Below are positions 46,091 to 55,697 of a stretch of 64,000 nt of DNA, piece after piece; position 1 is the first letter of the stretch, and each line of letters begins with the position of its first letter. The position numbers and the translations under genes are program-made. Source of the stretch: a virus; the IMG/VR virus record IMGVR_UViG_3300034068_000286, positions 22,544-86,543 of that record. The stretch is one strand, 5' to 3'. The notes under the pieces were generated by a model. It saw nothing but the letters and a program-made list of their open reading frames with translations, made no database searches and was not told where the DNA came from.

Positions 46091-46204
46091 TTAGTAGATA
46101 AATGGATCTCGTTTGCGTAGTTCAGCAATACGCTTTTTTAATCTGCGCTTGTCTTGGAACTTGCGATATGGTGAAAGTATAAAGTCTAATATTTTTTTAA
46201 ACAT
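46091..46204 (-). CDS. 37-residue basic protein ending RDPFIY
   Basis: This tiny frame, MFKKILDFILSPYRKFQDKR then RLKKRIAELRKRDPFIY, has GGAGATAT before its ATG and ends one base before the carbamoyltransferase start. From memory, short proteins ending in 'RKRDPFIY' accompany such carbamoyltransferases in phages and bacteria, so it may be a partner or membrane anchor. The N-terminal 'FKKILDFILSPY' is amphipathic. Confidence 0.6.
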   Translation of the reverse strand: MFKKILDFILSPYRKFQDKRRLKKRIAELRKRDPFIY

Positions 46205-46225
46205 TGGATATCTCCTGTCAAGTAC

Positions 46226-48295
46226 TTATTGCCACGCACCAGTGCCATTATATCTATGTGTAAAAGAAAAGTCCCAAGTCTTACGCTCATCTAATAATGT
46301 CATTTCTTCCGAGTACTCTTGGTTAGTAAATTGACTTTCGCCGCCGCTACCAGGTAATGCCAGCTTGCGAGCACGTTTAGCGGCTACACTATCAGCACGG
46401 CTAAACTCACTGTAGTGCCAAGCATCGTCACGTTGAACAAAGTCGTAATAAAAATCAGCGATCCAATTACCATTCACGTCAATGTCAAACTTGAACATAC
46501 CTGTAAAGTTACAGCCCATTCTGTCCCCAAACTCTCGATTGCTAAATTCTGGAGTAATTGTCAAGTCTATAGTATATGCGCCGCGACTGCGCCACATTAG
46601 ACGAAGTAAAGGCCAAATTTCATTTACAAGACTATCGGCAAAACTATTGATGCCAGGCTTAATTATGTTGTAATCAAACACTTCGTACTCTACTTCACGT
46701 ACCACGCTGTTGTCAAAGTTTAATTTACATATATCATTGACACCACTGCGGTTAGTGAAGTCAATATTCTCTTCTGTTACTACGTTGTTAAGGAATATAT
46801 TAAACGTAGTCAAGCGAATTAAACGATGCACCTTACTGTTATCATAATCTTTGGTAATCCAGTTGCCTTCAAAGTAGCTTTTGGCAATGTTGTACTTGTC
46901 TGTGTTCTGTGCCAGGATAGTATCTGGCGGAATAGTAAAGCCGTGTCCGGCACTGACGTTGGTTAAATTGTTGTTGCGATTGCGCCAAATAAAAGTCATT
47001 GACTCATAAAAGTCTTGTGGAGTTTCTGTAGGGAATCCAATGATCCAATTAGAGAAAGCTTCAACACCTACTAGTTTGCCGTGACGTAAATTCTGTTCCA
47101 TTTCTTCAACAGTAACGCCCTTGTCCATATCAGCAAGAACCTTGGTACTGCCGCTTTCAATGCCGTAACTTAAACTGATACAGCCACTTGCCGCAAGATC
47201 TTTGTAGTATTCCAAATCCATACGCCCATCACATCTAGCATAGCCTGTCCAGGCTATTTTCATTTCACGTGCAATTACACCTTTACAAAATGCTCGTAGC
47301 TCATTTAGGTTGCCATTTACTAAACTGTCCAAGAACCAAATAACATTAACGCCGCGGTTGAAGTATAAGTCTGCTACTTCTTCTAGGATATTACGTGCCT
47401 GACGTCCGCGATACTTCCAAAAGTGTGTTTCACTGCAGAACACACACTTGGCAGTACAACCACGACTGAGTTCTGCATTGACGCCGTTGGGGAAACCATA
47501 ATCAAGCGGATCAAAATAACTGTAGTCAGGTGGTGGCAATTGATCCAAGTCTAGTCGCTGTCCGTCTGTTTGACGTAACCAACGCTGACGTCCATCAAAC
47601 TTGCCTGCTTCTATTTCTTCTAATGCTTCTAGTAACAACTGTTCGCCTTCGCCTGTGATGATGTAGTCGTACTCGGGTTCAGGTTGCCAGTAACTTTGGT
47701 GACATTGTGGACCACCAATCATGACAATTATGTGTGGATATCTGCGCTTTAATTCTTTGACCATCCACTTGGTGGGTTCTTGGTTACAGTAATAAAGACT
47801 AAAGCCTACTATAGTAGGATTCAATTCTCCAATTTTATCTAAGTACTGGTTTAAGAAGGGTTCCACATACTTGTGTAGATATTCATAGTAGTGATTATCC
47901 ATCCAGCGCCATTCTCTACTGCCATCCCAGGGATTAAAGTCCAGACCTGGCCAGTTGGCATGGTCAACGTGTGCTTTAGCATTTAAGTCAAATGCGTCAG
48001 TTGCATAGCCAGCATCGCGACTAATAGCCGCAAGTCGTGCTATATTGTATGGAGGAAAGTTATGAGCCCACTCTGGCAACAACATAAACACCACACTGGT
48101 ATTGCGTGTAGCAGGAGTTATCTCTACTTGTGTTAGGTTGCCTTGTGGCCTGGCACGAGCGAACGGCTGTAGTGCTTCTAGTACCTTGCGGTGTTTGGCG
48201 TCGTAATCTTCTTCTACTTTAGCAACAGGCTTTGTCTCTTTAAGAGCATAAATCTTTTGCCAGCCATATACGCTGTTTTCTTTGGGTTTAGTCAT
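46226..48295 (-). CDS. B12-binding domain radical SAM enzyme
   Basis: This 689-residue protein has a cobalamin-binding-like domain (about 60-230; MLLPEWAHNFPPYNIARLAA, VGFSLYYCNQEP, MIGGPQCHQSYW), then a radical SAM core with LSRGCTAKCVFCSETHF (CxxxCxxC near residue 285), SYGIESGS and IIGFPTETPQDF, and a C-terminal domain (about 480-689) of unknown fold with Trp/Phe-rich strands. Typical for methylating or rearranging radical SAM enzymes. Substrate unknown. Confidence 0.85.
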   Translation of the reverse strand: MTKPKENSVYGWQKIYALKETKPVAKVEEDYDAKHRKVLEALQPFARARPQGNLTQVEITPATRNTSVVFMLLPEWAHNFPPYNIARLAAISRDAGYATDAFDLNAKAHVDHANWPGLDFNPWDGSREWRWMDNHYYEYLHKYVEPFLNQYLDKIGELNPTIVGFSLYYCNQEPTKWMVKELKRRYPHIIVMIGGPQCHQSYWQPEPEYDYIITGEGEQLLLEALEEIEAGKFDGRQRWLRQTDGQRLDLDQLPPPDYSYFDPLDYGFPNGVNAELSRGCTAKCVFCSETHFWKYRGRQARNILEEVADLYFNRGVNVIWFLDSLVNGNLNELRAFCKGVIAREMKIAWTGYARCDGRMDLEYYKDLAASGCISLSYGIESGSTKVLADMDKGVTVEEMEQNLRHGKLVGVEAFSNWIIGFPTETPQDFYESMTFIWRNRNNNLTNVSAGHGFTIPPDTILAQNTDKYNIAKSYFEGNWITKDYDNSKVHRLIRLTTFNIFLNNVVTEENIDFTNRSGVNDICKLNFDNSVVREVEYEVFDYNIIKPGINSFADSLVNEIWPLLRLMWRSRGAYTIDLTITPEFSNREFGDRMGCNFTGMFKFDIDVNGNWIADFYYDFVQRDDAWHYSEFSRADSVAAKRARKLALPGSGGESQFTNQEYSEEMTLLDERKTWDFSFTHRYNGTGAWQ

Positions 48296-49451
48296 CTTGC
48301 CATTCTACTAAAAAATCAGGCCATAGTTCATTGAATGAATGTTTCTTGTCACTTAGATATTTTACTTCTGTAGCATGTGTCCAGTCTGTAAATTCTAATT
48401 TCTTTACCAACCACTCATCCCCTGTTCGACCAATGGTCGTAACTAACTGATCTCTAATATTTTCCAACGCACTCATATCATAGCCGCTGGTGCCGTATTT
48501 GGATATGCACAGATCTAATTCTGCCAAGGCCTTATGTTTAAAGTTATCAGGTAATTTGAATACATTTAAGCTACGTATGTTTTGTATAGCACACCAATAT
48601 ACTTCGTTGAAGTAGCCTTCGCTGATGATAAAGTCGTAATACTCGCACAGGTTAAACGCAGAGTAGGTACAGTATAACGGATGTGCATTTATCATTTTTA
48701 CACCTTGCTTGTCGAGATATCGTAGATTGTCAACAAAGGTCGTCCATTCTGCACCATGACGTACATACTCAAAGCGGTCGCCTACTGTATCAAAACTAAT
48801 GCCCCACTGTGCATTTTCGTTGGCAATTAACTTGGGTGCAATAGTATTGTTGGGTAGATCGATACTTAGGTTAGAAAGGATGTAATAATTCTTTGTAGGC
48901 AACAAATCAATTAACTTGTGGTTCTGCTTTTGTAGCAAAGGCTCACCGCCCAACAAGTTAATTGTTTCAATACTGTCTAAGCTATCTATATTTTCTGCTA
49001 TTAGTGTAAACAAACTGTCTTCTGCTTCGGCTTTGTTGGCATTAACCTTGATACCTTTAAGTATACTCCATTTGCTACTAAAATATTCGTAGCAGTAATT
49101 GCAGGCTAGGTTACATAAATTACTCCAACGTAGATCTAGCTTTTGAAGTTCAAATGTTTCTTTGGTAGCTGATTCAAATATTTCAAATTTATTTGCACTA
49201 CCAGTATCTACACGCTCGCTTCTAGCACCCATGGCTTCCAACTTTTGGCATTGTTCACATTGTGGGTGCCAGCGTTCTTCTATAATGGCCTGTCGTATGC
49301 TTTGTGCCACAGGTCCTTGTAGGATTTCTTGTATGCTTTGTTTATTAATGTCACCAATATCTATTTTGGCACTACAGCAGGTTTTAACTCCGCCGTCGGC
49401 CCCTAGGAAAATAGTGTTAAATGGGTAAGCGCAAAAGGTTTCTTTATTCAT
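48288..49451 (-). CDS. radical SAM protein with N-terminal SPASM-like Cys motif
   Basis: This 387-residue protein starts FCAYPFNTIFLGADGGVKTC with CCSAKI and ECQK-type pairs, a SPASM/twitch-like auxiliary cluster site placed at the N-terminus, and then SNLCNLACNYCYEYFSSKW (CxxxCxxC near residue 112), INLLGGEPLLQ (Gly-rich SAM loop) and WGISFDTVG. Family members often act on peptides or sugars. It overlaps its neighbours on both sides by eight bases. Confidence 0.85.
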   Translation of the reverse strand: MNKETFCAYPFNTIFLGADGGVKTCCSAKIDIGDINKQSIQEILQGPVAQSIRQAIIEERWHPQCEQCQKLEAMGARSERVDTGSANKFEIFESATKETFELQKLDLRWSNLCNLACNYCYEYFSSKWSILKGIKVNANKAEAEDSLFTLIAENIDSLDSIETINLLGGEPLLQKQNHKLIDLLPTKNYYILSNLSIDLPNNTIAPKLIANENAQWGISFDTVGDRFEYVRHGAEWTTFVDNLRYLDKQGVKMINAHPLYCTYSAFNLCEYYDFIISEGYFNEVYWCAIQNIRSLNVFKLPDNFKHKALAELDLCISKYGTSGYDMSALENIRDQLVTTIGRTGDEWLVKKLEFTDWTHATEVKYLSDKKHSFNELWPDFLVEWQDD

Positions 49452-51219
49452 TGTTTAATAATTTATCTACAAATTTGGCGGCAAGTTGCTCGTGAAACTC
49501 TGTGTGTGGATGATAGAATCCATGCACCTGATCAGGGTCGTTCCAGCTTACTAAATTGCCAAGGCAAAGATCACGGTCAACTATACTTGAAAATCCACGA
49601 ATGTCTGTGACCATTGCCATAAAGCGTTCGTTCAACGTGGCATCTGTTACATAGTTAGCATAATCTGTCATATTATGATGAATAAATTGTACCAGTACTC
49701 TGCCGTCATATTGTCTGTTTAATAATTCAAGATAGCGCAATGACATGAAGTAATTAAAAAATGTAAAGTAGTCATTGGCTATATGCGTTGTAAAATCATT
49801 ATGAAATTGCTCATTGGGCCAACGGTCTGGCCAGCCAACAATTGGAGTGGCAGGGTGCGGCCATCCAAATCTCTCTTCTTTAGTAAAATACATCCAACGA
49901 TCCATACTAGTAGCACCAACTATGATTAAATCATTGTCAGTGATGTGACCATCAAATCTATCTTTTTCAATGCAGTATATAATACCTTGCATACTACTAC
50001 CCGGTAGCCCCCTATTAAACAAAGGAACTCCTAATTTTTCAGCAACCTTGCCAGCCCAAGTTAATTTTTGCTGGGCCGCGATCACATCATCACGACCGGC
50101 TACTGGATATTTTGCATAAAAGTCTGTTGGATTTTTATAACTACGTTTTATTTTATCAAGTTCTTTGGCAGTCATTTTTGGTTCACAGAACAAGTGATCT
50201 GCTAATTCACTTCCTGCTGTGTGGCTACATCCGTAAGCTACAACTCGATTAAATTTAATAACTTGACTGTTTCGTGTAAATGATTTGAGTGGTGGCATGC
50301 CCCATTCGTTGTGTAATATTTCAATTGCCGCTGGGCGAAGCTGGTATAAATTTTCTTTAAACGTTTCTCTAAAGAATGTAATCTTCCAATCACCTACTAT
50401 ACCTTTTGTTCTAAGAAACTCTCCCAGTACATCTGCATTTTCTGGTGTGGTATGAAATCTATGCATGGTAATCATCTTGGCTCCTGCCTTGGCAGCACTT
50501 TCAAACTCAGCTTTTAACTGGGCAGGTGTTAATCTTTCATTGCGATCAAATCCGCCGTACTGACCAAACATTGTTTTTTCTTCAGACTTTATCCATTTTT
50601 CTTTGTCTTGAGCATATATCCAGTACAATGATGCTTCACTGCTTTTTAAAACAGGTTGCGAATAGATATCATAGTTTAGTGATAGTAGTTTTTCTAACAG
50701 GTCACGAACCAAGTCATTTTTCCAAATAAAGGGTGTGATTGGATACATTTCACTGACAGCCGTTACATCTACTCCAAGTACCTTACAAGAATTAATTTGG
50801 TCTATACTTGGCACTTCTCCCTTGTCCCTATCAAACAGTTTGACTTTTAAATTTCCATTATCAAAGAAATCTTCAAACTTGGTATCAGTGATTAAAAAGT
50901 TTTTACTGTCTAAGATGACGCTGTAATCAGCTTTGGATTCACTTGCGGCCCACATTTTTAATATCTGTTGTCTGTGCCAGCCATCAGTTGCAACAAGCCG
51001 TGGACCAGTTACAATGTTTAAGATCCAGTCTGGCATTTCTGATGCAATATGTGCATTTATCCAGTCAATGACCTTTAGGTAGACTGACTGATCTTCAACC
51101 ACAATGGTCCAACGCTTCTCTCCTGTCCAGTACTTTTCAAGGCTGAGTGCATGATAATATAAAGGAGCCAAGTCACCACTATAGGTAACTGTGATTAATT
51201 CTGCTGTGGTAGGTCGCAT
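49444..51219 (-). CDS. fusion of glycosyltransferase-like (DUF6492) and SGNH hydrolase-like domains
   Basis: This 591-residue protein has an N-terminal part (about 1-270; ELITVTYSGDLAPLYYHALS, DGWHRQQILKMWAA, YSVILDSKNFLI) that from memory matches DUF6492, a nucleotide-sugar transferase-like fold, and a C-terminal SGNH-like part (about 330-590; VVAYGCSHTAGSEL, IVGATSMDRW, GFYHPHTEFHEQLAAKF with the usual GCS/N/H blocks). Such a pairing fits adding and editing a glycan or acyl group. It overlaps the radical SAM genes on both sides. Confidence 0.65.
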   Translation of the reverse strand: MRPTTAELITVTYSGDLAPLYYHALSLEKYWTGEKRWTIVVEDQSVYLKVIDWINAHIASEMPDWILNIVTGPRLVATDGWHRQQILKMWAASESKADYSVILDSKNFLITDTKFEDFFDNGNLKVKLFDRDKGEVPSIDQINSCKVLGVDVTAVSEMYPITPFIWKNDLVRDLLEKLLSLNYDIYSQPVLKSSEASLYWIYAQDKEKWIKSEEKTMFGQYGGFDRNERLTPAQLKAEFESAAKAGAKMITMHRFHTTPENADVLGEFLRTKGIVGDWKITFFRETFKENLYQLRPAAIEILHNEWGMPPLKSFTRNSQVIKFNRVVAYGCSHTAGSELADHLFCEPKMTAKELDKIKRSYKNPTDFYAKYPVAGRDDVIAAQQKLTWAGKVAEKLGVPLFNRGLPGSSMQGIIYCIEKDRFDGHITDNDLIIVGATSMDRWMYFTKEERFGWPHPATPIVGWPDRWPNEQFHNDFTTHIANDYFTFFNYFMSLRYLELLNRQYDGRVLVQFIHHNMTDYANYVTDATLNERFMAMVTDIRGFSSIVDRDLCLGNLVSWNDPDQVHGFYHPHTEFHEQLAAKFVDKLLNNE

Positions 51220-52493
51220 GAGGGGTCCGCTGGTTTATTTTTTATAGATCTGTCGTTGATTTCGTGCGTAAAGATTCTGTCTATACTGCTGTTCTGTCCG
51301 CATGTGTCCGCACAGTAACTTAATCGACCGTTTTCAACTTGGTCAATTGACCATGTATCGGCAAACACACGGTCTAGGTGTTCTGCGCTTAATATTTCAG
51401 CCAATGAATGTGTATCTAAGCTAAAGTGTTCCCAGCCGTAATCATTCATGTGCTTGTGCAACTGTAAGCTACGAGTATCTGTGTATACACCATTCAAGTG
51501 TGTTCCAATATAACAGCAAGGCATTACACGGCCAAAGTTATCAACAAAGATTTCTTTGCCGCCTGTCCAAGTTTTGCTTTTACATTTAATCTCACAGCTA
51601 TTAAATTTTGTATTATCTTCAGCATAGATCCTATGAGTATACACTTCTGCTACTTCTTGTTGGAAGGCCTTGGATATTTGTTTTGTTTCTTTTAGTTTAC
51701 GATAGTCATCTACATCAAAGGGATAAAATGTTACTGCCAGTTCACCCTTGGGTTCAGCTAGGTTACGATTCTTAGCTTGTGCCGGTGCTTCAATGATGTA
51801 GTCTAAGTTGCCGTCTTTATCTAGCACAGGCATTTTGGTAAGGTATTCACCGTTGTCAACGCCCAAGGCTTTCTTGGGTACAAACTCTGTAAACTTCATT
51901 TGTTCTGCTAATGCTTGTGCTTCTTCAATTTGATGCTCGTTATGACGGAAGATCAAGTAGTCCCAGTTGGCACTGCCGCCTGCGTCGATGAATGCCTTGA
52001 CATTTTCCATAAGCACATTCCAATTAACATTACGGCGGTATAAATGATTAGTATCTTCTAAGCCATCAATGCTGAAGGTAATTTGCCAGTATGCGGGGTT
52101 ATGGTCACGTGGAAATTGTGAAAATAGCGCACCCATTTTTGCCCACCAATCAGGCTTACGCATACCACCATTGGTATTCATGCGTACCGCTGTGGTCTTG
52201 CTTACACTGGCAATGTACTCGCAAATTTCAAGTGTGTCTTTAGCTGTTCCTGGATCTCCGTGTACACCACAGAATAGAATAAGTTTGCAACGTTGTATAA
52301 CTTCAGGAGGGAAATACTGCTTGAACTTGTCTAGTGTGATCTGCCCGATTTCTAAATCAGGTCTTGCATGTGGGCTGTTGTTATGGAATCGCACACACAT
52401 AGGGCAAGCGGCATTGCAACCATTGGTTAACTCAATGTGCATTTGCTCTAGTTCATTCATGTTCCAGAATGCTTCAGTATTTTCTATAGTCAT
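51195..52493 (-). CDS. radical SAM/SPASM enzyme
   Basis: This 432-residue protein has HIELTNGCNAACPMCVRFHN (CxxxCxxC near residue 26), LFCGVHGDPG, FSIDGLEDTNHLYRR and a C-terminal SPASM-type cluster (FGRVMPCCYIGTHLNG, YCADTCGQ). It is related to peptide-modifying maturases. No precursor peptide gene is obvious nearby. It overlaps the SGNH gene by 20 bases. Confidence 0.85.
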   Translation of the reverse strand: MTIENTEAFWNMNELEQMHIELTNGCNAACPMCVRFHNNSPHARPDLEIGQITLDKFKQYFPPEVIQRCKLILFCGVHGDPGTAKDTLEICEYIASVSKTTAVRMNTNGGMRKPDWWAKMGALFSQFPRDHNPAYWQITFSIDGLEDTNHLYRRNVNWNVLMENVKAFIDAGGSANWDYLIFRHNEHQIEEAQALAEQMKFTEFVPKKALGVDNGEYLTKMPVLDKDGNLDYIIEAPAQAKNRNLAEPKGELAVTFYPFDVDDYRKLKETKQISKAFQQEVAEVYTHRIYAEDNTKFNSCEIKCKSKTWTGGKEIFVDNFGRVMPCCYIGTHLNGVYTDTRSLQLHKHMNDYGWEHFSLDTHSLAEILSAEHLDRVFADTWSIDQVENGRLSYCADTCGQNSSIDRIFTHEINDRSIKNKPADPSCDLPQQN

Positions 52494-53124
52494 TTAAGTA
52501 TTTTTCTAATATGTAATAATCATTCTTGTCGTAATGACGAGCAACAGGCAAGTACTGTAATTCTATGTCACCGTCGGCTCTTGCACCATTTTCCCCCAAG
52601 TATGTATTACCAACAAAGGCAAAGTCAACAATACTGGGATTATTTCTTAGCCAATCCATTTTCATGTTTAACGCTTCGTTTACATCAATAGCAGGCATAC
52701 CTAATGGCGGAGTGCTCATGTTCCATGCCAGGTAAGGTATGTTTCTTTGCGCTAACAATCCGTCAAACATAATCATATCAGTTAGAAATCGATCTAATAT
52801 AGCCGACGGATGTTCTACGGCCGCAAGTTCTTCAAATAGTGGGCCGTGTTTATGTGTTTGGCACCACCCATTGCTAATAGCAATGTATTCAGCCCTTGGG
52901 AGATTGTGATCGAAAAAAGATTCAGTTCTATTGAAGAATGTGATAGGGTATAAGACATAGTCTGGGTTGCCGTTTTTGAGTATCCATTCCACTGTGGTAC
53001 GCATGACTCTGCGATTGCTTCCGCCACATTCGGCAATGTTAACAATGTTGTAACCTTCAAACCAATTGGTAGGCTTCCAGTTATAAGCATAAGAACAGCC
53101 GTTAATTAAAACAGTCTTAGACAT
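52474..53124 (-). CDS. SGNH/GDSL hydrolase-like protein
   Basis: This 216-residue protein begins TVLINGCSYAYNWKPTNWF (block I with the nucleophile Ser in GCS), NIAECGGSNRRVMRTTVEWI (block with Gly and Asn) and ends ARHYDKNDYYILEKYL, where an HxxxD pair may supply the base. It resembles the second half of 49444-51219. SGNH proteins move acyl groups on glycans. The exact activity is unknown. Confidence 0.6.
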   Translation of the reverse strand: MSKTVLINGCSYAYNWKPTNWFEGYNIVNIAECGGSNRRVMRTTVEWILKNGNPDYVLYPITFFNRTESFFDHNLPRAEYIAISNGWCQTHKHGPLFEELAAVEHPSAILDRFLTDMIMFDGLLAQRNIPYLAWNMSTPPLGMPAIDVNEALNMKMDWLRNNPSIVDFAFVGNTYLGENGARADGDIELQYLPVARHYDKNDYYILEKYLNDYRKY

Positions 53125-54346
53125 GCGCTTTTACAACTCGACCGTATGCTTCAAATGTTTTAAAGAAGTCTTGCTCACGATAATCATCGTGTGTTTTAAT
53201 TGTACTTAGGAACTTGGCCCATTCTTCTTCTGAACAAGGTGTACCGTTTTCCAAGAATCCAATGATACCAGGCAACTGATACCATGCATGTTCATACTGT
53301 TTAGGAATGTTATGCAGTCTATCAAGTACAGCTTCTTTAATGTCAGCGGGTAAACTACTCATGTTATAATGAGCAGGACGATGTACTAGGTTTAAGTATA
53401 GGCCAAAGTCTGTAAAGTTATCATAGTATGCATCCAGTGTTTCAGGCAAGTTGTAGATGTTGATACTACTGAGTGTAATGCACCAGCTCAAACTTAAATT
53501 GCCGTGCAGTTTACTAAAGGCACTGGCTTTCTTCATGTTATCTACTGCTTCTGTCCATACAGCAGGATAACGCATGTACTCAAACTGTTCGCCTGTGCCA
53601 TCAATACTAAAGCTCAGATTAACGTGCTTGAAGTTTTTCCAAACTTCTGTTTCTTCTGGCCATGTTGTGCCATTGGTGTTGTAGTGTAGCTCGATATCTT
53701 TGGCATAGCCGTTGTCTACACAAAGCTTTAGCACTTCCCACATCTTCTTACTAAGAAATGGTTCACCACCATAAAAGTCAAACTGTTTGATTGTGCTTAG
53801 GTTATTGGCCAAGTCATCCCAGAAAGGACTGTCCTCATCATATGTCTGATGATACTTTTTCATCTCAATGGCATAATCTTTGTAGGTGGTACGTTCAGTA
53901 TGATTTAGGTCATAATCTTCTTTCATCCATAAACTACTAATAGTAGGATGACATGTACGGCACTTAATGTTACAGGTGTTGCCTAAGTTAAGTTCAAACT
54001 TGGCAAGTCCAGTGAATGGTTCTGCAAAGTCATATTCTATACCATGAAAGTATTTGTCGTTGTCACGTAGACGTTTGCTCTTACGGCCGCCATCTTCTTC
54101 TTGCCAACATTGATTACAAGCACGATCACGTACACCTGCTGTTAAGTTAGACTTAATGCTTTGAGCAATAGGGTTGTTAAAGTTTTCTTCAATTGTTTTA
54201 CTACCCAAGAACCATACTCGTTCCCCGCCCATGTAGTTGTACGACTCATCGATCATGCAACACATTTTACTAGAGCCGTCGTTGTTGCCGCTCATGCCAT
54301 GTAGTGCATTCACGCACCAGCTGTGTTTATTGTCCTGGTTCATCAT
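53117..54346 (-). CDS. radical SAM protein, twitch/SPASM type
   Basis: This 409-residue protein has an N-terminal Cys-rich block (WCVNALHGMSGN, KMCCMIDE, ACNQCWQEEDGGRKSKR), then LNLGNTCNIKCRTCHPTISS (CxxxCxxC near residue 130), FDFYGGEPFLSK and LSFSIDGTGEQFEYMR. It shares this plan with 48288 and with the pair at 54327 and 55697. Function unknown. Confidence 0.85.
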   Translation of the reverse strand: MMNQDNKHSWCVNALHGMSGNNDGSSKMCCMIDESYNYMGGERVWFLGSKTIEENFNNPIAQSIKSNLTAGVRDRACNQCWQEEDGGRKSKRLRDNDKYFHGIEYDFAEPFTGLAKFELNLGNTCNIKCRTCHPTISSLWMKEDYDLNHTERTTYKDYAIEMKKYHQTYDEDSPFWDDLANNLSTIKQFDFYGGEPFLSKKMWEVLKLCVDNGYAKDIELHYNTNGTTWPEETEVWKNFKHVNLSFSIDGTGEQFEYMRYPAVWTEAVDNMKKASAFSKLHGNLSLSWCITLSSINIYNLPETLDAYYDNFTDFGLYLNLVHRPAHYNMSSLPADIKEAVLDRLHNIPKQYEHAWYQLPGIIGFLENGTPCSEEEWAKFLSTIKTHDDYREQDFFKTFEAYGRVVKAHV

Positions 54347-55697
54347 AGTTTAAGTATACCTGTTTGCATAATGCATAAAATTCTTTGTATTCAGGGAATA
54401 ACTCTATTAAGTTAGTACCTAGTCTGTTGTCATTTTCATTGAAGAAACTAAAAAAGTCTCTACGACCTGCACGGATGTGTTCTGGTGTTAATTCATGTTC
54501 CTTCATATAACCAGTCACACGCTTGAACTTCTCATATTCAACACTGGTAAAGTAATCTGGATTATCTTTGATAAAATCCATGTTAGCATCCATGTAAGGA
54601 ATAAAATCTGGAGTTAGAATTTTAATCATCCAGTGTGGTGGTTCTTTCAAGTAAGGTGTATCAAATGATATAGCTTCCTTACCAAATTCTTTACGCCATT
54701 CAATTACTTTTTCTAGGAATGCACGGAATGTAGCAACGCATAATACATTGAATGTACACATCAAATTAATTGTGGCACCAGTCTTCATAACTGCTTTCAT
54801 GTTGCGTTCCCAATGAGCACAATCCATGCCTGTACGCATGTACTCTGCTTGAGCACCCCAACCTTCAATACTAGTAAAGAAGCTGAACTTACGAATCTTC
54901 TTTTGTGCCAGTAAACTTTCTACACGTAGAATCAAGTCATCAACCTTGGCAAAGCTTACACCCAAGTTACTGTTAAGTGTAATCTCCAACTGCGGCGCAG
55001 GCTCTTTTTCTAGCAGATCAAAGAACTGCATGGCACCTTTGTTCATTAACGGCTCGCCTCCAGTAATACGAAGTGTATGTAGGTCATGCTTGAGACTTGG
55101 CCACCACTTCCAAAATGCTTCAATATAAGGGTTCTCATCTTTAGGACCGTAGTATGTTCCTGTCTTTACGAACTCAATGCCATACTGATTGTATGTTAGG
55201 TCATGGTTGCCAAACTTTTTAGTTTCCTCCATCCATAACGTACTGGCTTGCGGACTGCAATAACCACAGCGATAGTTACAGTTATTGCCAAAGCTGACTT
55301 CTAGGTAGCGTGGGTTAATGGGTGCGTCCCAAGGTAGCTCTGCTAACTTTTCAATAAGTGGTGCAGAAAAGTCTGAGCTACTGTGGATCATACGATCGCT
55401 GATGTGATCACCTTCCAAGTCTTCAATGTTCCAACAGTAGTAGCACTCATCGGGGCGGCCGCCTTCCAACATTGTCTTGCGCTGTTCCTTTTTCCATTTG
55501 GTATTGTGCAGGGCACTTGGATCTACAGCAATCTCATCTAGTGGAATGTGGTGTGGCCGTGGATGATAGCAACTGTGATTATCACCTGTGTGAAGATACA
55601 GAGTCTGGTGCAACCATTTCATTGCACAGAAACCTGGGCCTACTTTATTAAGACGGTCTCGCACATTCTTAATGTGTATTACTCTATTATCTGACAT
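54327..55697 (-). CDS. radical SAM protein, twitch type (paralogue A)
   Basis: This 456-residue protein has CAMKWLHQTLYLHTG, CYHPRPHHIPL, ECYYCWNIED and then FGNNCNYRCGYCSPQASTLW (CxxxCxxC near residue 144), ITGGEPLMNKG and TSIEGWGAQAEYMRTG. It is a close paralogue of the next gene (55697-57283), with which it shares one base. A duplicated pair may form a heterodimer or act in two steps on the same scaffold. Confidence 0.85.
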   Translation of the reverse strand: MSDNRVIHIKNVRDRLNKVGPGFCAMKWLHQTLYLHTGDNHSCYHPRPHHIPLDEIAVDPSALHNTKWKKEQRKTMLEGGRPDECYYCWNIEDLEGDHISDRMIHSSSDFSAPLIEKLAELPWDAPINPRYLEVSFGNNCNYRCGYCSPQASTLWMEETKKFGNHDLTYNQYGIEFVKTGTYYGPKDENPYIEAFWKWWPSLKHDLHTLRITGGEPLMNKGAMQFFDLLEKEPAPQLEITLNSNLGVSFAKVDDLILRVESLLAQKKIRKFSFFTSIEGWGAQAEYMRTGMDCAHWERNMKAVMKTGATINLMCTFNVLCVATFRAFLEKVIEWRKEFGKEAISFDTPYLKEPPHWMIKILTPDFIPYMDANMDFIKDNPDYFTSVEYEKFKRVTGYMKEHELTPEHIRAGRRDFFSFFNENDNRLGTNLIELFPEYKEFYALCKQVYLNYDEPGQ

